This document shows, piece after piece, positions 48,152 through 58,857 of a stretch of 64,000 nucleotides of DNA (position 1 is its first letter; each line of letters starts with the position of its first letter). Both the position numbers and the translations under genes were made by a program. The notes under the pieces were generated by a model that was given only the letters and a program-made list of their open reading frames with translations, ran no database searches and had not been told where the DNA came from. Source of the stretch: Desulfovibrio sp. Lineage in GTDB: Bacteria > Desulfobacterota > Desulfovibrionia > Desulfovibrionales > Desulfovibrionaceae. The stretch covers positions 62,001 through 126,000 of the forward strand of contig JAITSV010000076.1 in NCBI GenBank assembly GCA_031287575.1, given 5' to 3'.

Positions 48152-51100
48152 ATGTCTCATCAGGCTCACCGGGCTCATCAGGCTCACCACGCTTGCCAGT
48201 CTCCCTCGCCCGACGAGGCTTCCGCCGTGAACCCGAACGGCCCGGCCACTCAGGGCAATTCGGCCAATCCTGAAAGCCTGGCCCCCAACCGGCAGACCTG
48301 TCCCATTCCGCTCTTCGAACACAGCGTGGCCCCCATGCTGCTGGTGGACCCGGAGGCCGGCACCATCGTGGACGCCAACCCCGCCGCCTGCCGTTTTTAT
48401 GGCCACCCGCGCGAACGCATGGCGGGCATGCCCATAGCCGCCATCAACACCCTGGACGAACACGAACTGGCGGAACGCATGGCCGAGGCCTTCCGGTGCG
48501 ACCGCACGGCCTTCCGGTTCCGCCACCGGGCCGCTTCGGGCCTGGAGCGCGAGGTGGAAGTGCACAGCGGGCCGGTATGGCTGAATGGCCGAGCCCTGTT
48601 GCATTCGGTGGTGCACGACGTGTCATGCCTGCACGACTCCATGCAGCGCGTGGCGCGAGTGCAGCGGCTCAACGATCTGCGCGCCGCGCTCATCCGCAGC
48701 GGCGCGCCCGAGGAAAAACTGCACCTGCTGGCACGGGAAATCCTGTCCATCTTCGGTGCCGGGTCCTGCCGCATCTGGCTGGCCCGGCAGGGTGACCTCT
48801 GCGACCAGTGCCCCCACGCCGGGGGGCCATGCCCCACGGCCCCACGCAATCCCCCGGTCTGCCTGCACATGGTGGTAGAGGAAACGACCTCGTCCTGTTG
48901 CCAGCCAGGTCCGGCGGAACAGGTCCGGCCCGACCCGCGCATCATCCGCATCCCCTTCCGGCACGGCCCGGTGGGCCGCGCCGCCTCGGCCAGCACCAGG
49001 CGCCCGGTGCTGCACGCAACACCGGAAGCCGACGCGCCCCTGGCCTGCGACTGCGGCATGTTCACCGCCTACGCCATCCGCGTCGGCCAGGGGGTTTCCG
49101 GTGGGGTGCTGGGCGTGCACCTGCCTGTGCTGGACCCCATCACCGACATGCAACTGGAAGGGCTTGCCCACACCGCCGCACACCTGTTGCAGGCGGCCCG
49201 CACCGCCGACGCCACGCGTCGGGCCCTGCGCGGCCTGGACAACCGCATCCGCAAGCGCACCGCCCAGTTGCGCCGCGCCAACCAGTTGCTGCGGCACGAA
49301 GTCGCCGAACGCCGCCGGGCCGAACTGGCCCTGCGCCGCAGCCGCGACCTGCTGGAACACGGCGAGCGCATCGGGCTGCTGGGCAGCTACTGGCGCGACC
49401 TGGAAACCGGGCAGGGCCAATGGTCGGACAACCTGTTCCGCATGTTCGATTTCTCCGTGTCGGCGGAAGCGCCTTCGTTCGCGCAGTTCTTCGAGCGCAT
49501 CCATCCGAGCGACAGGACACGGACGGCCGAACAACTGCACCATGCCATGAACCATCGGACCGGCACCCTCGTCGAATACCGCTACCTGGGTCCTTCGGGG
49601 CAATACCGCCACGCACGGCAGCAGGTCACCTTCGACACCCCGACCCGCACGGGGCACAAGGGGCCGGTGGTGATGCACGGCATGGTCCAGGACATCACCG
49701 ACCAGCGCCAGCGCGACGAGTTGCTGCGCCTGCAACGCGACCTGCTGCTGGCGCTCGGCATCACCACCACGGTGGAGGACTGCCTGGGGTTGTGCCTGCG
49801 CACCGCCCTGCGTGCCGAAAGCGTGGACGCGGGCGCGGCGTGGGTGCGCATGGAATTGCCCGGCAAGCCCGATGCATCGGATGCGCCAGGTACGCCAGGC
49901 GTGCCACGTGTGCCAGGTGCGCCAGGTGCGCCAGGTGCGCCGGACGGTGAGGCGCGGCACGAATGGCGGCTGGTGGCGGCGCAGGGGTTCCCCCCGGCGG
50001 TGCTGGACAGGGTGCGCCGCCTTCCCTCCGGCACGCCCGCCGCGCGCCTGATGGCGGCGGGCCGGCCCGTGCCGGAGACCCCGCCGGAACAGGAATCGTG
50101 CTGCGTGCTTACCGGCGACGCGGAACTGGACGCCCTGGCCTCCGCCTCGTCCATCTGCTGCGCGCACCTGCTGCCCGTGCTGCACGAGGGCCGGGCCGTG
50201 GCCTGCGTGCTGGCGGGCACGCGCGGGCCCGGTGCCATGCACAAGGCGGCCCGCCACCACGTGGAGGCCGTGGCCGCCCAGGGCGGCAGTGCCTTTGCCC
50301 GGATCATGCAGCAGCAGTCGCTGCGCGAAAGCGAGGCCAACCTGCGCGCCCTGCTCAACGCACCGCGCCTCAGCGCCTTCCTGCTCGACGCCGCAGGCCG
50401 CGTGCTGGCCTGCAACGCCACCGGCGCCGGGCGGCTGGGCACCACCCCCGACGCCATGCTGGGGCACTCGCTGCGGGACTACATTCCCGACGACGACCTG
50501 CGCGGCAGACGCGACAACGTACTGGCCAGCGTGGTGGCCACGGCTACCCCGGCCACATTCCGCGATACGCGGGGCATCTACATTTTCGACCACTCCCTGT
50601 ACCCCATCACCGACGAGACGGGCCGCGTGCACCGGGTGGCCTGGCTGGCCGAGGACGTGGCCCACGAGGTGGCCCTGGAGCGGCAACTGCGCCAGGCCCA
50701 GAAGATGGAGGCCGTGGGCACCCTGGCCGGGGGGATCGCCCACGATTTCAACAATATCCTTGGCGTGATCATGAGCAACATCGAGATGCTGCGCGACACG
50801 GGCCTGGTCGGCAGGGCCGCCGCCCGCGCCGACCGCATCCTGCGCGCCGCGCTGCGGGCGCGCGAAGTGGTGCGCCAGTTGCTGGCCTTTGGCCGCCCTG
50901 CGGACGAACCCTACGCAACCATGGACCTGTGCCGCACCGTGGCCGAAGCCCTGCACCTGGGCCAACCGTCCATTCCGGCCAGCGTCACCCTGCGTACCCT
51001 GCTGCCCGCCACCGCGCTGCCGGTGCACGGCGACGCCACCCAGATCCACCAGGTACTGTTGAACCTGTGCACCAACGCCGTGCACGCCATGCCCGACGGC

Positions 51101-51847
51101 GGCCTGCTGGACGTATCCTTGGAAACGCTGAACCTTGGCGGCGACGAAGTGTTGCGCAGCTACCCGGAACTGTCCCCCGGGCGGTACGCGTGCCTTTCGG
51201 TTGCCGATTCGGGGCTGGGCATGACCGCCCCCCAACTGGAACGGGTTTTCGAGCCGTTCTTCACCACCAAGCCGCAGGGCACGGGGTCCGGCCTTGGCCT
51301 CAGCATGGTGCACGGCATCGTCCGCAAGCACGGGGGCACGGTGCGCGCCCACTCCCAACCGGGCCAGGGGGCGCGCTTCGACGTGCTGCTGCCCTTGCTG
51401 GAACTGGTGGCCGCCGCGCCGCCCGACGCTGCCGATGCCTCCCCGCCGACTGCTCCCTTCCATATTCCGGACGGGCACGGGCAACCGCCACTGCATGTGC
51501 TGGTGGTGGACGACGAGCACGATTTCCGCCAGTCCGTGGCAGAAATGCTGCACGCCCTCGGCCATCGCTCCACGGGCACCAGCGATGCGGAAGACGCCTT
51601 GCGGCTGCTGGCGGCGGGCCACTATGACGTGGCCCTGCTGGACCTGCACATGCCCGGCAGTTCCGGCCCGGAACTGGCGCGCGCCATCCGCGCACGGGGG
51701 TTCACCCTGCCGTTGGTGCTGTGCACCGGCAACCAGAACGACATCACGGCAGAAGAACTGGAAAAGTGCGAACTACTCCTGATCTCGAAACCATTCACCA
51801 CAGAAGAACTACGGAATTACTTGCTCTCTTCGCTGCAAAAGGCGTAA
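48152..51847 (+). CDS. Hybrid sensor histidine kinase with PAS, Cys-rich GAF and C-terminal receiver
   Basis: A 1231-residue soluble hybrid kinase. A PAS domain (52-170) is followed by a Cys-rich GAF domain (CRIWLARQGDLCDQCPHAGG, CPTAP, VCLHM, SSCCQPG), a coiled-coil, a PAS, a second GAF (LALGITTTVEDCLGLCLRTALRAESV) and a third PAS. The phosphoacceptor is GGIAHDFNNILGVIM; the HATPase_c domain has NLCTNAVHAMPDGG, DSGLGMT and GSGLGLSMVHGIV; a receiver ends the protein (LLDLHMPGS). A Pro/Gly/Ala repeat sits in GAF 2. I chose the ATG with GAGG upstream; an earlier in-frame ATG at 48026 lacks a ribosome site. The sigma-54 regulator gene follows 10 bases later. Confidence 0.9.
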   Translation: MSHQAHRAHQAHHACQSPSPDEASAVNPNGPATQGNSANPESLAPNRQTCPIPLFEHSVAPMLLVDPEAGTIVDANPAACRFYGHPRERMAGMPIAAINTLDEHELAERMAEAFRCDRTAFRFRHRAASGLEREVEVHSGPVWLNGRALLHSVVHDVSCLHDSMQRVARVQRLNDLRAALIRSGAPEEKLHLLAREILSIFGAGSCRIWLARQGDLCDQCPHAGGPCPTAPRNPPVCLHMVVEETTSSCCQPGPAEQVRPDPRIIRIPFRHGPVGRAASASTRRPVLHATPEADAPLACDCGMFTAYAIRVGQGVSGGVLGVHLPVLDPITDMQLEGLAHTAAHLLQAARTADATRRALRGLDNRIRKRTAQLRRANQLLRHEVAERRRAELALRRSRDLLEHGERIGLLGSYWRDLETGQGQWSDNLFRMFDFSVSAEAPSFAQFFERIHPSDRTRTAEQLHHAMNHRTGTLVEYRYLGPSGQYRHARQQVTFDTPTRTGHKGPVVMHGMVQDITDQRQRDELLRLQRDLLLALGITTTVEDCLGLCLRTALRAESVDAGAAWVRMELPGKPDASDAPGTPGVPRVPGAPGAPGAPDGEARHEWRLVAAQGFPPAVLDRVRRLPSGTPAARLMAAGRPVPETPPEQESCCVLTGDAELDALASASSICCAHLLPVLHEGRAVACVLAGTRGPGAMHKAARHHVEAVAAQGGSAFARIMQQQSLRESEANLRALLNAPRLSAFLLDAAGRVLACNATGAGRLGTTPDAMLGHSLRDYIPDDDLRGRRDNVLASVVATATPATFRDTRGIYIFDHSLYPITDETGRVHRVAWLAEDVAHEVALERQLRQAQKMEAVGTLAGGIAHDFNNILGVIMSNIEMLRDTGLVGRAAARADRILRAALRAREVVRQLLAFGRPADEPYATMDLCRTVAEALHLGQPSIPASVTLRTLLPATALPVHGDATQIHQVLLNLCTNAVHAMPDGGLLDVSLETLNLGGDEVLRSYPELSPGRYACLSVADSGLGMTAPQLERVFEPFFTTKPQGTGSGLGLSMVHGIVRKHGGTVRAHSQPGQGARFDVLLPLLELVAAAPPDAADASPPTAPFHIPDGHGQPPLHVLVVDDEHDFRQSVAEMLHALGHRSTGTSDAEDALRLLAAGHYDVALLDLHMPGSSGPELARAIRARGFTLPLVLCTGNQNDITAEELEKCELLLISKPFTTEELRNYLLSSLQKA

Positions 51848-51857
51848 CGTTACAGGG

Positions 51858-53282
51858 ATGCCTGAAATCCTCATCATCGATGACGATCCGCTGGTGGCGG
51901 AAACCCTGGCCGACCTTGCCGAGGACATGGGCCACGTCCCGTTGCGGGCCGCCTCGCTGGCTGACGGGCTGGCCCATGCGGACGCGGGCTTCGGCGACGT
52001 GGTGCTGCTGGACGTGATGATGCCCGACGGCAACGGGCTGGAGGCGCTGCCCCGTTTCGTGGCATCGCCCACCCGGCCGGAGGTGATCATCATCACCGGC
52101 GCGGACGCCGAGCAGTCCGCCGAAATGGCCGTGCGCAACGGCGCGTGGGACTACATCACCAAAGGCGCCCCGGTCAGCGCCATCCGCCTGGCAGTCCTGC
52201 GGGCGCTGGAATTCCGCAACGAAAAGCTGGCCCGCGCCGCCCAGCAGGGGCGGCAGTTCAACCCCGCCGGTCTCGTGGGCACCAGCCCCGCCTTCATGGA
52301 ATGTCTGGACCTGGTGGCCAAGGCCGCGCACAGCGATGTGCCGGTGCTGGTCACCGGCGAGACAGGCACCGGCAAGGAACTTGCCTCGCGGGCCATCCAC
52401 GAGAACAGCGACCGGGCCGGGCGTCCCTTCGTGGTGGTGGACTGCGCCGCCCTGCCGGAAAACCTGGCCGAAAGCGTGCTGTTCGGCCATGTGCGCGGGG
52501 CCTTCACCGGGGCCGATCGCGATGCCGAAGGGCTGATCCGCCAGGCTTCGGGCGGCACGCTGTTTCTGGACGAGATAGGCGAGTTGCCCCCCATCCTGCA
52601 GAAAACCTTCCTGCGTGTGTTGCAGGAACGGCGCTTTCGCCCCGTGGGGGGCAGGAAGGAAGTGGAGTGCGACTTCCGGCTGCTGGCCGCCACCAACCGA
52701 GACCTGCTGCTGATGGCCCGGCGGGGCGAATTCCGCGAGGACCTGCTGTACCGGGTACGGGCCATGCACATCGCCCTTCCCCCCCTGCGCCAACGCGAGG
52801 GCGACCTGCGCCCGCTGGCCGAGCATTTCGTCCACCAGTACTGCGAACGCAACAGCCTGCCCTCGCGCATCCTGACCCAGGATCTGCTGCTGGCCCTTGG
52901 CGCCCACCACTGGCCGGGCAACGTGCGCGAACTGCGCAATACCCTGGAAACCATGATTGCCTTCGCGGGCGGCGTACGCACCCTGTACCCGGTACACCTG
53001 CCGGAGCACATCCGGGTGCGCCACATGCGCGCCGCCGCCGAAGGCATGCGGCCCGCCCACACGGGACGCGAGGGCCATGCCGAACCCGACTCGCCGGACC
53101 TGCCCCTGGCCGGGCTGTCCATCCCCACCTGGATGACCTACCGCGACGTGGCGCTGGAACGCGCCGCCGTGGACTATTTCCAGAACCTGCTGGCCTACGC
53201 GGGCGGCGACATGACCAAGGCCCAGCAGCTTTCGGGCCTTTCGCGCGCGCAGTTCTACCGGCTGTTGCGCAAGCTGCGCTAG
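51858..53282 (+). CDS. Sigma-54-dependent response regulator (NtrC family)
   Basis: A 474-residue activator of sigma-54 promoters. It has a receiver (1-120, acceptor Asp52 in LLDVMMPD), an AAA+ domain with Walker A GETGTGKE near 167, GAFTGA near 214, Walker B LFLDEIGELP and RELRNTLE, and a C-terminal Fis-type helix-turn-helix (MTKAQQLSGLSRAQFYRLLRKL). It lies 10 bases after the hybrid kinase, its evident partner. The first GTGDHVRG-type spacing is normal and no key residue is missing. Confidence 0.94.
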   Translation: MPEILIIDDDPLVAETLADLAEDMGHVPLRAASLADGLAHADAGFGDVVLLDVMMPDGNGLEALPRFVASPTRPEVIIITGADAEQSAEMAVRNGAWDYITKGAPVSAIRLAVLRALEFRNEKLARAAQQGRQFNPAGLVGTSPAFMECLDLVAKAAHSDVPVLVTGETGTGKELASRAIHENSDRAGRPFVVVDCAALPENLAESVLFGHVRGAFTGADRDAEGLIRQASGGTLFLDEIGELPPILQKTFLRVLQERRFRPVGGRKEVECDFRLLAATNRDLLLMARRGEFREDLLYRVRAMHIALPPLRQREGDLRPLAEHFVHQYCERNSLPSRILTQDLLLALGAHHWPGNVRELRNTLETMIAFAGGVRTLYPVHLPEHIRVRHMRAAAEGMRPAHTGREGHAEPDSPDLPLAGLSIPTWMTYRDVALERAAVDYFQNLLAYAGGDMTKAQQLSGLSRAQFYRLLRKLR

Positions 53283-53309
53283 CCGCCGGCGCCCCCTCTC
53301 CTGCCCGAC

Positions 53310-53983
53310 ATGCCGCACGACACCACACCCCATCCCGCCGACGCGCTGAACTTGGCCTCGTACGACGCCGTGGCCCCGCAGTGGAACACGACGCGTCATG
53401 CCTTCTACGGCCGCGAGCAGGTCTACCTGGACCTGCTGCTGGAAGGGATCGCCCCCGCCGTCCCCGGCACCGGCCATGACCGGGCGACACGCCCGCTGGT
53501 GCTGGACGCCGGTTGCGGCACCGGGCGCCCCATGGCCGAATACGTGCTGCACCGTGGCTGCGACGTGCTGGGTATCGACCAGTCCCCGGCCATGATCGAA
53601 CTGGCCCGCCAGCACTTTCCTCAGGCCTGGTGGCGGGTCACGGCCCTGGAAGACTACGCCTTCGAGGAACCCTGCCACGCCGTCATCCTGTGGGACTGCC
53701 TGTTCCACATCCCCCGCGCGCGCCATGCGGACATCCTGGCCGGGGCCGTACGGCCCTGTGCCCCGGCGGACGACTGATGCTCACCGTGGGCGGGTCCGCC
53801 CACCCGGCCTTCACCGACACCATGTTCGACCGGGAATTCTTTTACGATGCGCACCCGCCGGAGCAGGTGGCCGACATGCTGCGCGGGCTTTCCTGCCATA
53901 TCCTGCTGCACGAGTTCATGAACCTGCCCACTGGCGGCAGGGAGAAGGGACGCTGCGCCTTCGTGGTCCGCAAGGCGGGGTAG
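53310..53983 (+). pseudogene. Class I SAM methyltransferase, frameshifted
   Basis: The first frame gives a methyltransferase start (SYDAVAPQWNTTRHAFY, the SAM-binding LVLDAGCGTGRPMAEYVL, then VILWDCLFHIP) and stops after VRPCAPADD. The second frame continues the fold at once (LCPGGRLMLTVGGSAHPAFTD and onward to CAFVVRKAG). The expected join is AVR-ALCPGGRL. One missing G in CGG-CCC near 53753 would explain the shift. Either the gene is broken in this strain or there is a one-base sequence error. The substrate is unknown. It follows the sigma-54 regulator by 27 bases and precedes a strong terminator. Confidence 0.85.
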
Positions 53984-54015
53984 GCAAGGCGTACCCCATG
54001 CAACCGTAAAAAACG

Positions 54016-54050
54016 AGAAAGCCCCCGCGAACATTCGCGGGGGCTTTCGT
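54016..54050. terminator. Bidirectional terminator between convergent units
   Basis: A perfect 14-bp stem, GAAAGCCCCCGCGA paired with TCGCGGGGGCTTTC around ACAT, has A-rich DNA before it and a T run within the arm. It sits between the methyltransferase remnant and the efflux operon. Confidence 0.88.
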
Positions 54051-54124
54051 GTAACGCACCGCCGGGCACCGCCCGGAGGAGGGGTCGGACGGGGGGTGAC
54101 CAGGCTGGGGCGGCCGGTCACCCC

Positions 54125-55642
54125 TCAGTTGGTCCCGGCGGATGCGGATGCGCCGGTTTCCTTCACCTGCGCATGGCCCGCACCGGGCATGGGTGCGCCA
54201 TTCCAGCCGCCGCCCAGCGCCTTGAGCAGGGTCAGGCGGTTGCTCTGGCGCGAAAGCAGGACGGACACCAGGTTCTGCCGGGCGCTCGCGTGGGACCGTT
54301 GCGCGTCGAGCTTGGTGAGGTAACCGTCCACGCCGCGCTCGTAGCGCTGGGTGGACAGTTCGTAGGCCTTGGCCGTAGCCCGCACCAGCGAGGCCTGCGC
54401 CTCGGCCTGGGTGGTCAGCGACGAGCCCTGCGCCAGCGCGTCGGAAACTTCCCTGAACGCGGTCTGCACGGTCTTCTCGTACTGGGCCACCTGAATGTCC
54501 CGCTCCGCCTCGGCCGACTCCACCCCGGCGCGAATGGCCCCGGCATGGAAGATGGGCAGGGTGGCCTGGGGCACGAAGCTCCAGGTACGCGAGCCCGCGC
54601 GGAACAGGTCGTTCATTTCGGTGCTGGCGTTGCCGTAACTGGCGGTCAGTCCGATACGCGGGAAGTATTCCGCCCGCGCCGCGCCGATGTTGGCATTGGC
54701 CGCCTTCAGGGTGTGCTCCGCCGCCACCACGTCGGGCCTGCGGGCCAGCACTTCCGACGGCAGCCCGGCGGGCAGGTCGGTCAGCGGGGCCACGTCGGCC
54801 AGTTTGCGGGCCGGGGTCAGGTCTGGCGTCAGGGCCGCGCCCACCAGCAGGGCCAGGGAGTTCTCGTCCGCCGTCACCGCGGCCTCGGCGGAGGCCACGG
54901 TGACGCGGGCGGTATCCACCGTGGTCTGGGCCTGCGCCACGTCCAGTTCCCCGGCGATGCCCTTGTCGTACCGGCTTTTCACCACCGCGAACGAGGCACG
55001 TTCCGTCTCCAGTATCTCGCGGGCGAGGTCCAGTTTCTCGCGGTCGGCGGCCAGGGTCAGGTAGGCCTGCCCCACCTCGGCCACCAGGGTCAGCTGCACG
55101 CTGCGGGCAGAGGCATCGGTGGACAGGTACTGTTCCAGAGCCTGTTCCTTCAGGCTGCGCACGCGGCCGAAAAGGTCCAGTTCGAACGAACTGAAGCCCA
55201 CACCCACGCTGTACGTGTGCGAGGTGTACGCATCCCCCGTGGAGGACAGCGGCGCCGAGGTGCGGCCCATGTCCGCCCCGCCGCTGGCGTCGATGTGCGG
55301 GAACAGGTCGGCCCGGGCGATGGCATGCTGGGCGCGTGCCTTTTCGATTTGCAGCACGGCCACGCGCAGGTCGCGGTTGCTGGAAAGTGCCAGATCGATC
55401 AGCCGGGCCATGGGGGCGTCCGCCACCACCTGCCGCCAGTCCTGAGGCATGGTCGTGGGCATGGCGGCTGCGGAGGCGGCTTGCCCCGCCGCGCCCGTAT
55501 TCCAGGCGGCGGGCAGGTCCGGCGCGGGCCTGCGGTATTCGGGTATCAGCGAGCAGCCGGTCGACAGCGCCAGGACCAGGGCGGCCCGCGCCGCCACGGC
55601 CGCCAGCCGGATGGCCTTGCGGATGCATGTCAAGCGGTTCAT
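54125..55642 (-). CDS. Outer-membrane efflux lipoprotein (NodT/TolC-like, OMF)
   Basis: A 505-residue outer-membrane channel of a tripartite pump. A lipoprotein signal ([14 protein letters not shown], lipobox LSTGC) precedes two repeated OEP regions with long alpha-helices. Family landmarks include [81 protein letters not shown] and [16 protein letters not shown]. Its ATG overlaps the stop of the RND gene (ATGA). It is the last gene of tetR-MFP-RND-OMF. Confidence 0.93.
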   Translation of the reverse strand: MNRLTCIRKAIRLAAVAARAALVLALSTGCSLIPEYRRPAPDLPAAWNTGAAGQAASAAAMPTTMPQDWRQVVADAPMARLIDLALSSNRDLRVAVLQIEKARAQHAIARADLFPHIDASGGADMGRTSAPLSSTGDAYTSHTYSVGVGFSSFELDLFGRVRSLKEQALEQYLSTDASARSVQLTLVAEVGQAYLTLAADREKLDLAREILETERASFAVVKSRYDKGIAGELDVAQAQTTVDTARVTVASAEAAVTADENSLALLVGAALTPDLTPARKLADVAPLTDLPAGLPSEVLARRPDVVAAEHTLKAANANIGAARAEYFPRIGLTASYGNASTEMNDLFRAGSRTWSFVPQATLPIFHAGAIRAGVESAEAERDIQVAQYEKTVQTAFREVSDALAQGSSLTTQAEAQASLVRATAKAYELSTQRYERGVDGYLTKLDAQRSHASARQNLVSVLLSRQSNRLTLLKALGGGWNGAPMPGAGHAQVKETGASASAGTN

Positions 55643-58600
55643 CGCGTCACCTCGCCGGAGGTTCCGGCAGGATTGTCGTTGGAGGGTGTCGCGGCGGCTG
55701 GCTCGCCGGACCCGGACGGCTCCGGCGGCGGCGCCTTGCGACCGCGCGCGGCGAAGCCGTAGACCAGCACGAAGAACACCGGCACGAAGTACACCGCCAG
55801 CACCGTGGCCGAGAACATGCCGCCGACCACGCCGGTGCCGATGGCCCGCTGGCTGCCGGAGCCCGCGCCGGTGCTGAGCGCCATGGGCAGCACGCCCAGC
55901 AGGAAGGCCAGCGAGGTCATCAGGATGGGCCGCAGCCGCAGCCGCGCGGCCTCCACGGTGGCCTCCAGCAACGGCCTGCCCGCCTTCACCTGAGCCATGG
56001 CGAACTCCACGATGAGGATGGCGTTCTTGGCCGCGAGGCCGATGGTGGTCAGCAGCCCCACCTGGAAGAACACGTCGTTGTTCAACCCTCGGCCCGCGGT
56101 GGCCAGCAGCGCCCCGATGACGCCCAGAGGCACCACCAGGATCACCGCCGTGGGCACCAGCCACGACTCGTACAACGCGGCCAGGCACAGGAACACCACC
56201 AGGATGGAAAGGGCGTACAGCACGGAGGTGTGCTCGCCGCTCATGCGTTCCTGGTAGGACAGGCCGGTCCATTCGATGCCCACGCCGGTGGGCAGCCTGG
56301 ACGCCATTTCCTCCATGGCGGCCATGGCCTCGCCGGTGCTCTTGCCGGGGGCCGCGGTACCCAGCAGTTCCACGGCGGGCAAGCCGTTGTAACGTTCCAG
56401 GCGGGGAGAGCCGTAGGTCCAGCGGCTGGACGAGAACGCAGAGAACGGCACCATTTCGCCCTGGGTGTTGCGCACGTGCCAGTCGTTGATGTCTTCCGGC
56501 ATCATCCGGAACGGGGCGTCGCCCTGCACGTAGACCTTCTTCACGCGGCCCCGGTCGATGAAGTCGTTGACGTAGGTACCGCCCAGCGCGGTGCCGAGCG
56601 CGTCGTTCACGTCGGCCATGGAAAGGCCGTGCGCGCCCGCCTTGGCCCGGTCCACGTCGATCTGGAACTGCGGCGTGTCCTCCAGCCCGTTGGGACGCAG
56701 GCCCACGACCACGGAATGTTGCCCGGCCATGCCCAGCAGCTGGTTTCTGGCCTGCATCAGCGCCTCGTGGCCGATGCCCGCGCGGTCCTGCAGGAACAGG
56801 TCGAAGCCCGAAGCGTTGCCCAGTTCCATCACCGCCGGAGGGGTGAAGGAGTAGATCAGGGCACTCTTGATCGCGGAGAAGGCTCCCATGGCGCGCCCGG
56901 CCACGGCCGCCGCGCTCATGCCGTCGCCCGTGCGCTCGTTCCACGGCTTCAGCTGCACGAAGGCCATGCCCGAGTTCTGCCCGCTGCCCGCGAAGCTGAA
57001 CCCCGCCACGGTGAACAGCGAGCTCACCGTGGCCTTTTCACCCTCCAGGTAATGCGCCTCGATCTTCCGCAACACCTCCAGGGTGCGTTCCTGCGGCGCG
57101 CCCGTGGGCAACTGCACCTGGGTGAAGACCATTCCCTGGTCCTCTTCCGGCAGAAAGCCGGTGGGCAGGCGCAGGAACAGGTAGCCCACGCCGACAAGCA
57201 GGACGAGATAGATGCACATCGTCCTGCCCACGCGGCGGATCAGCCCCGAAACGTGGCCCCGATACCCCCGGTTGGTCCGGTCGAACATGCGGTTGAATGC
57301 GCCGAAGAACCCGCGCTGGGCCTTGTGTTCCTGCGTGTGCAGGGGCCGCAGGATGGTGGCGCACAGGGCCGGGGTGAGCACGATGGCCACGAGCACCGAA
57401 AGGGCCATGGCCGAAACGATGGTCAGCGCGAACTGGCGGTAGATGACCCCCGTGGACCCGGAAATGAAGGCCATGGGAACGAACACCGCCGACAGCACCA
57501 GGGCGATGCCCACCAGGGCCCCGGTGATCTCGCCCATGGACTTGCGGGTGGCCTCCCTGGGGGACAGGCCCTCCTCGGTCATGATGCGCTCCACGTTCTC
57601 GACCACCACGATGGCGTCGTCCACCAGCAGGCCGATGGCCAGCACCATGGCGAACATGGTCAGCATGTTGATGGAAAACCCGAAGGCCGCCAGCGCCCCG
57701 AAGGTACCCAGCAGCACCACGGGCACGGCGATGGTGGGAATGATGGTGGCCCGCATGTTCTGCAGGAACAGGTACATGACCAGGAACACCAGCACGATGG
57801 CCTCGGCCAGCGTCTTGACCACCTCTTCGATGCTCACCCGCACGAACGGCGTGGTGTCGTAGGGAAAGACGGTGTGGATGCCCTGGGGCAGGTTCCTGGA
57901 CAATTCATCCATGGTGGTGCGCAGGCGCTTCACCGTGTCCAGGGCGTTGGCCCCGGTGGCCAGCTTGATGGCGATGCCGGTGGAGGGCTTGCCGTTGAAG
58001 CGCGAGACCGCGTCGTAACTTTCGCTGCCCAGTTCCACGCGCGCCACGTCGGCCAGGCGCACCGTGGAGCCGTCCCGGTTCACCCGCAGCACGATCTGCT
58101 CGAACTCCTCCCTGGTTTGCAGCAGCGACTGCGAGAGGATGGTGAAGCTCATGCCCTGCCCCGGCACGGCGGGGGTGCCGCCGATCTGCCCGGCGGAAAT
58201 CTGGGCGTTCTGGGCGGTGATGGCCGCGCTGACGTCCGCCGGGGTCATCTTGTAGTTCAGCAGCTTGTGCGGGTCGAGCCACACCCGCATGGCGTACTGG
58301 GCGCCGAAGAGTTCGGTCTCGCCCACGCCGTCCACGCGGCTGATGGGGTCGAGCAGGTAGGTGGCCGCATAGTCGCTGAGGTCGCGGCCGCTCATGGACG
58401 GGTCGTCCGAGGCCAGCGCGATGATCAGCAAAAAGTTCGACGTGCTCTTGTTCACGGTGATGCCCTGGCGCTGCACGGCTTCCGGCAGCATGGGCGTGGC
58501 CAGGGACAGCTTGTTCTGCACCTGCACCTGGGCGATGTCGGGGTCGGTATCCGCGTCGAAGGTCAGGGTGATGGAGGCCTGCCCCGTCGCGTCGCTGGTG

Positions 58601-58839
58601 GACGCCATGTAGCGCAGGTTGTCGATGCCCTTCATCTTCTGCTCGATGACCTGGGTGACGGTGTCCTCCATGGTCTTGGCGGAAGCGCCGGGGTACGACG
58701 CGCTGATGGTGACCGCCGTGGGGGCGATCTTGGGGTACTGCGAAATGGGCAGGTTCATGATCGACAGGGCCCCCGCCAGCATGATGATGATGGCGATGAC
58801 CCAGGCGAAGACCGGGCGGTCGATGAAGAATTTTGCCAT
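55639..58839 (-). CDS. RND efflux pump inner-membrane transporter (AcrB/HAE1 type)
   Basis: A 1066-residue proton-driven multidrug pump of the hydrophobe/amphiphile RND family. It starts [23 protein letters not shown] and has twelve helices and two large periplasmic loops. The proton-relay pair is in [18 protein letters not shown], and the Lys of helix 10 lies in [51 protein letters not shown] is the classical AcrB-type docking segment. Length and motifs are complete. It lies 18 bases after the adaptor gene. Confidence 0.96.
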   Translation of the reverse strand: MAKFFIDRPVFAWVIAIIIMLAGALSIMNLPISQYPKIAPTAVTISASYPGASAKTMEDTVTQVIEQKMKGIDNLRYMASTSDATGQASITLTFDADTDPDIAQVQVQNKLSLATPMLPEAVQRQGITVNKSTSNFLLIIALASDDPSMSGRDLSDYAATYLLDPISRVDGVGETELFGAQYAMRVWLDPHKLLNYKMTPADVSAAITAQNAQISAGQIGGTPAVPGQGMSFTILSQSLLQTREEFEQIVLRVNRDGSTVRLADVARVELGSESYDAVSRFNGKPSTGIAIKLATGANALDTVKRLRTTMDELSRNLPQGIHTVFPYDTTPFVRVSIEEVVKTLAEAIVLVFLVMYLFLQNMRATIIPTIAVPVVLLGTFGALAAFGFSINMLTMFAMVLAIGLLVDDAIVVVENVERIMTEEGLSPREATRKSMGEITGALVGIALVLSAVFVPMAFISGSTGVIYRQFALTIVSAMALSVLVAIVLTPALCATILRPLHTQEHKAQRGFFGAFNRMFDRTNRGYRGHVSGLIRRVGRTMCIYLVLLVGVGYLFLRLPTGFLPEEDQGMVFTQVQLPTGAPQERTLEVLRKIEAHYLEGEKATVSSLFTVAGFSFAGSGQNSGMAFVQLKPWNERTGDGMSAAAVAGRAMGAFSAIKSALIYSFTPPAVMELGNASGFDLFLQDRAGIGHEALMQARNQLLGMAGQHSVVVGLRPNGLEDTPQFQIDVDRAKAGAHGLSMADVNDALGTALGGTYVNDFIDRGRVKKVYVQGDAPFRMMPEDINDWHVRNTQGEMVPFSAFSSSRWTYGSPRLERYNGLPAVELLGTAAPGKSTGEAMAAMEEMASRLPTGVGIEWTGLSYQERMSGEHTSVLYALSILVVFLCLAALYESWLVPTAVILVVPLGVIGALLATAGRGLNNDVFFQVGLLTTIGLAAKNAILIVEFAMAQVKAGRPLLEATVEAARLRLRPILMTSLAFLLGVLPMALSTGAGSGSQRAIGTGVVGGMFSATVLAVYFVPVFFVLVYGFAARGRKAPPPEPSGSGEPAAATPSNDNPAGTSGEVTR

Positions 58840-58857
58840 GATGCGTGCTCCCCGTGC

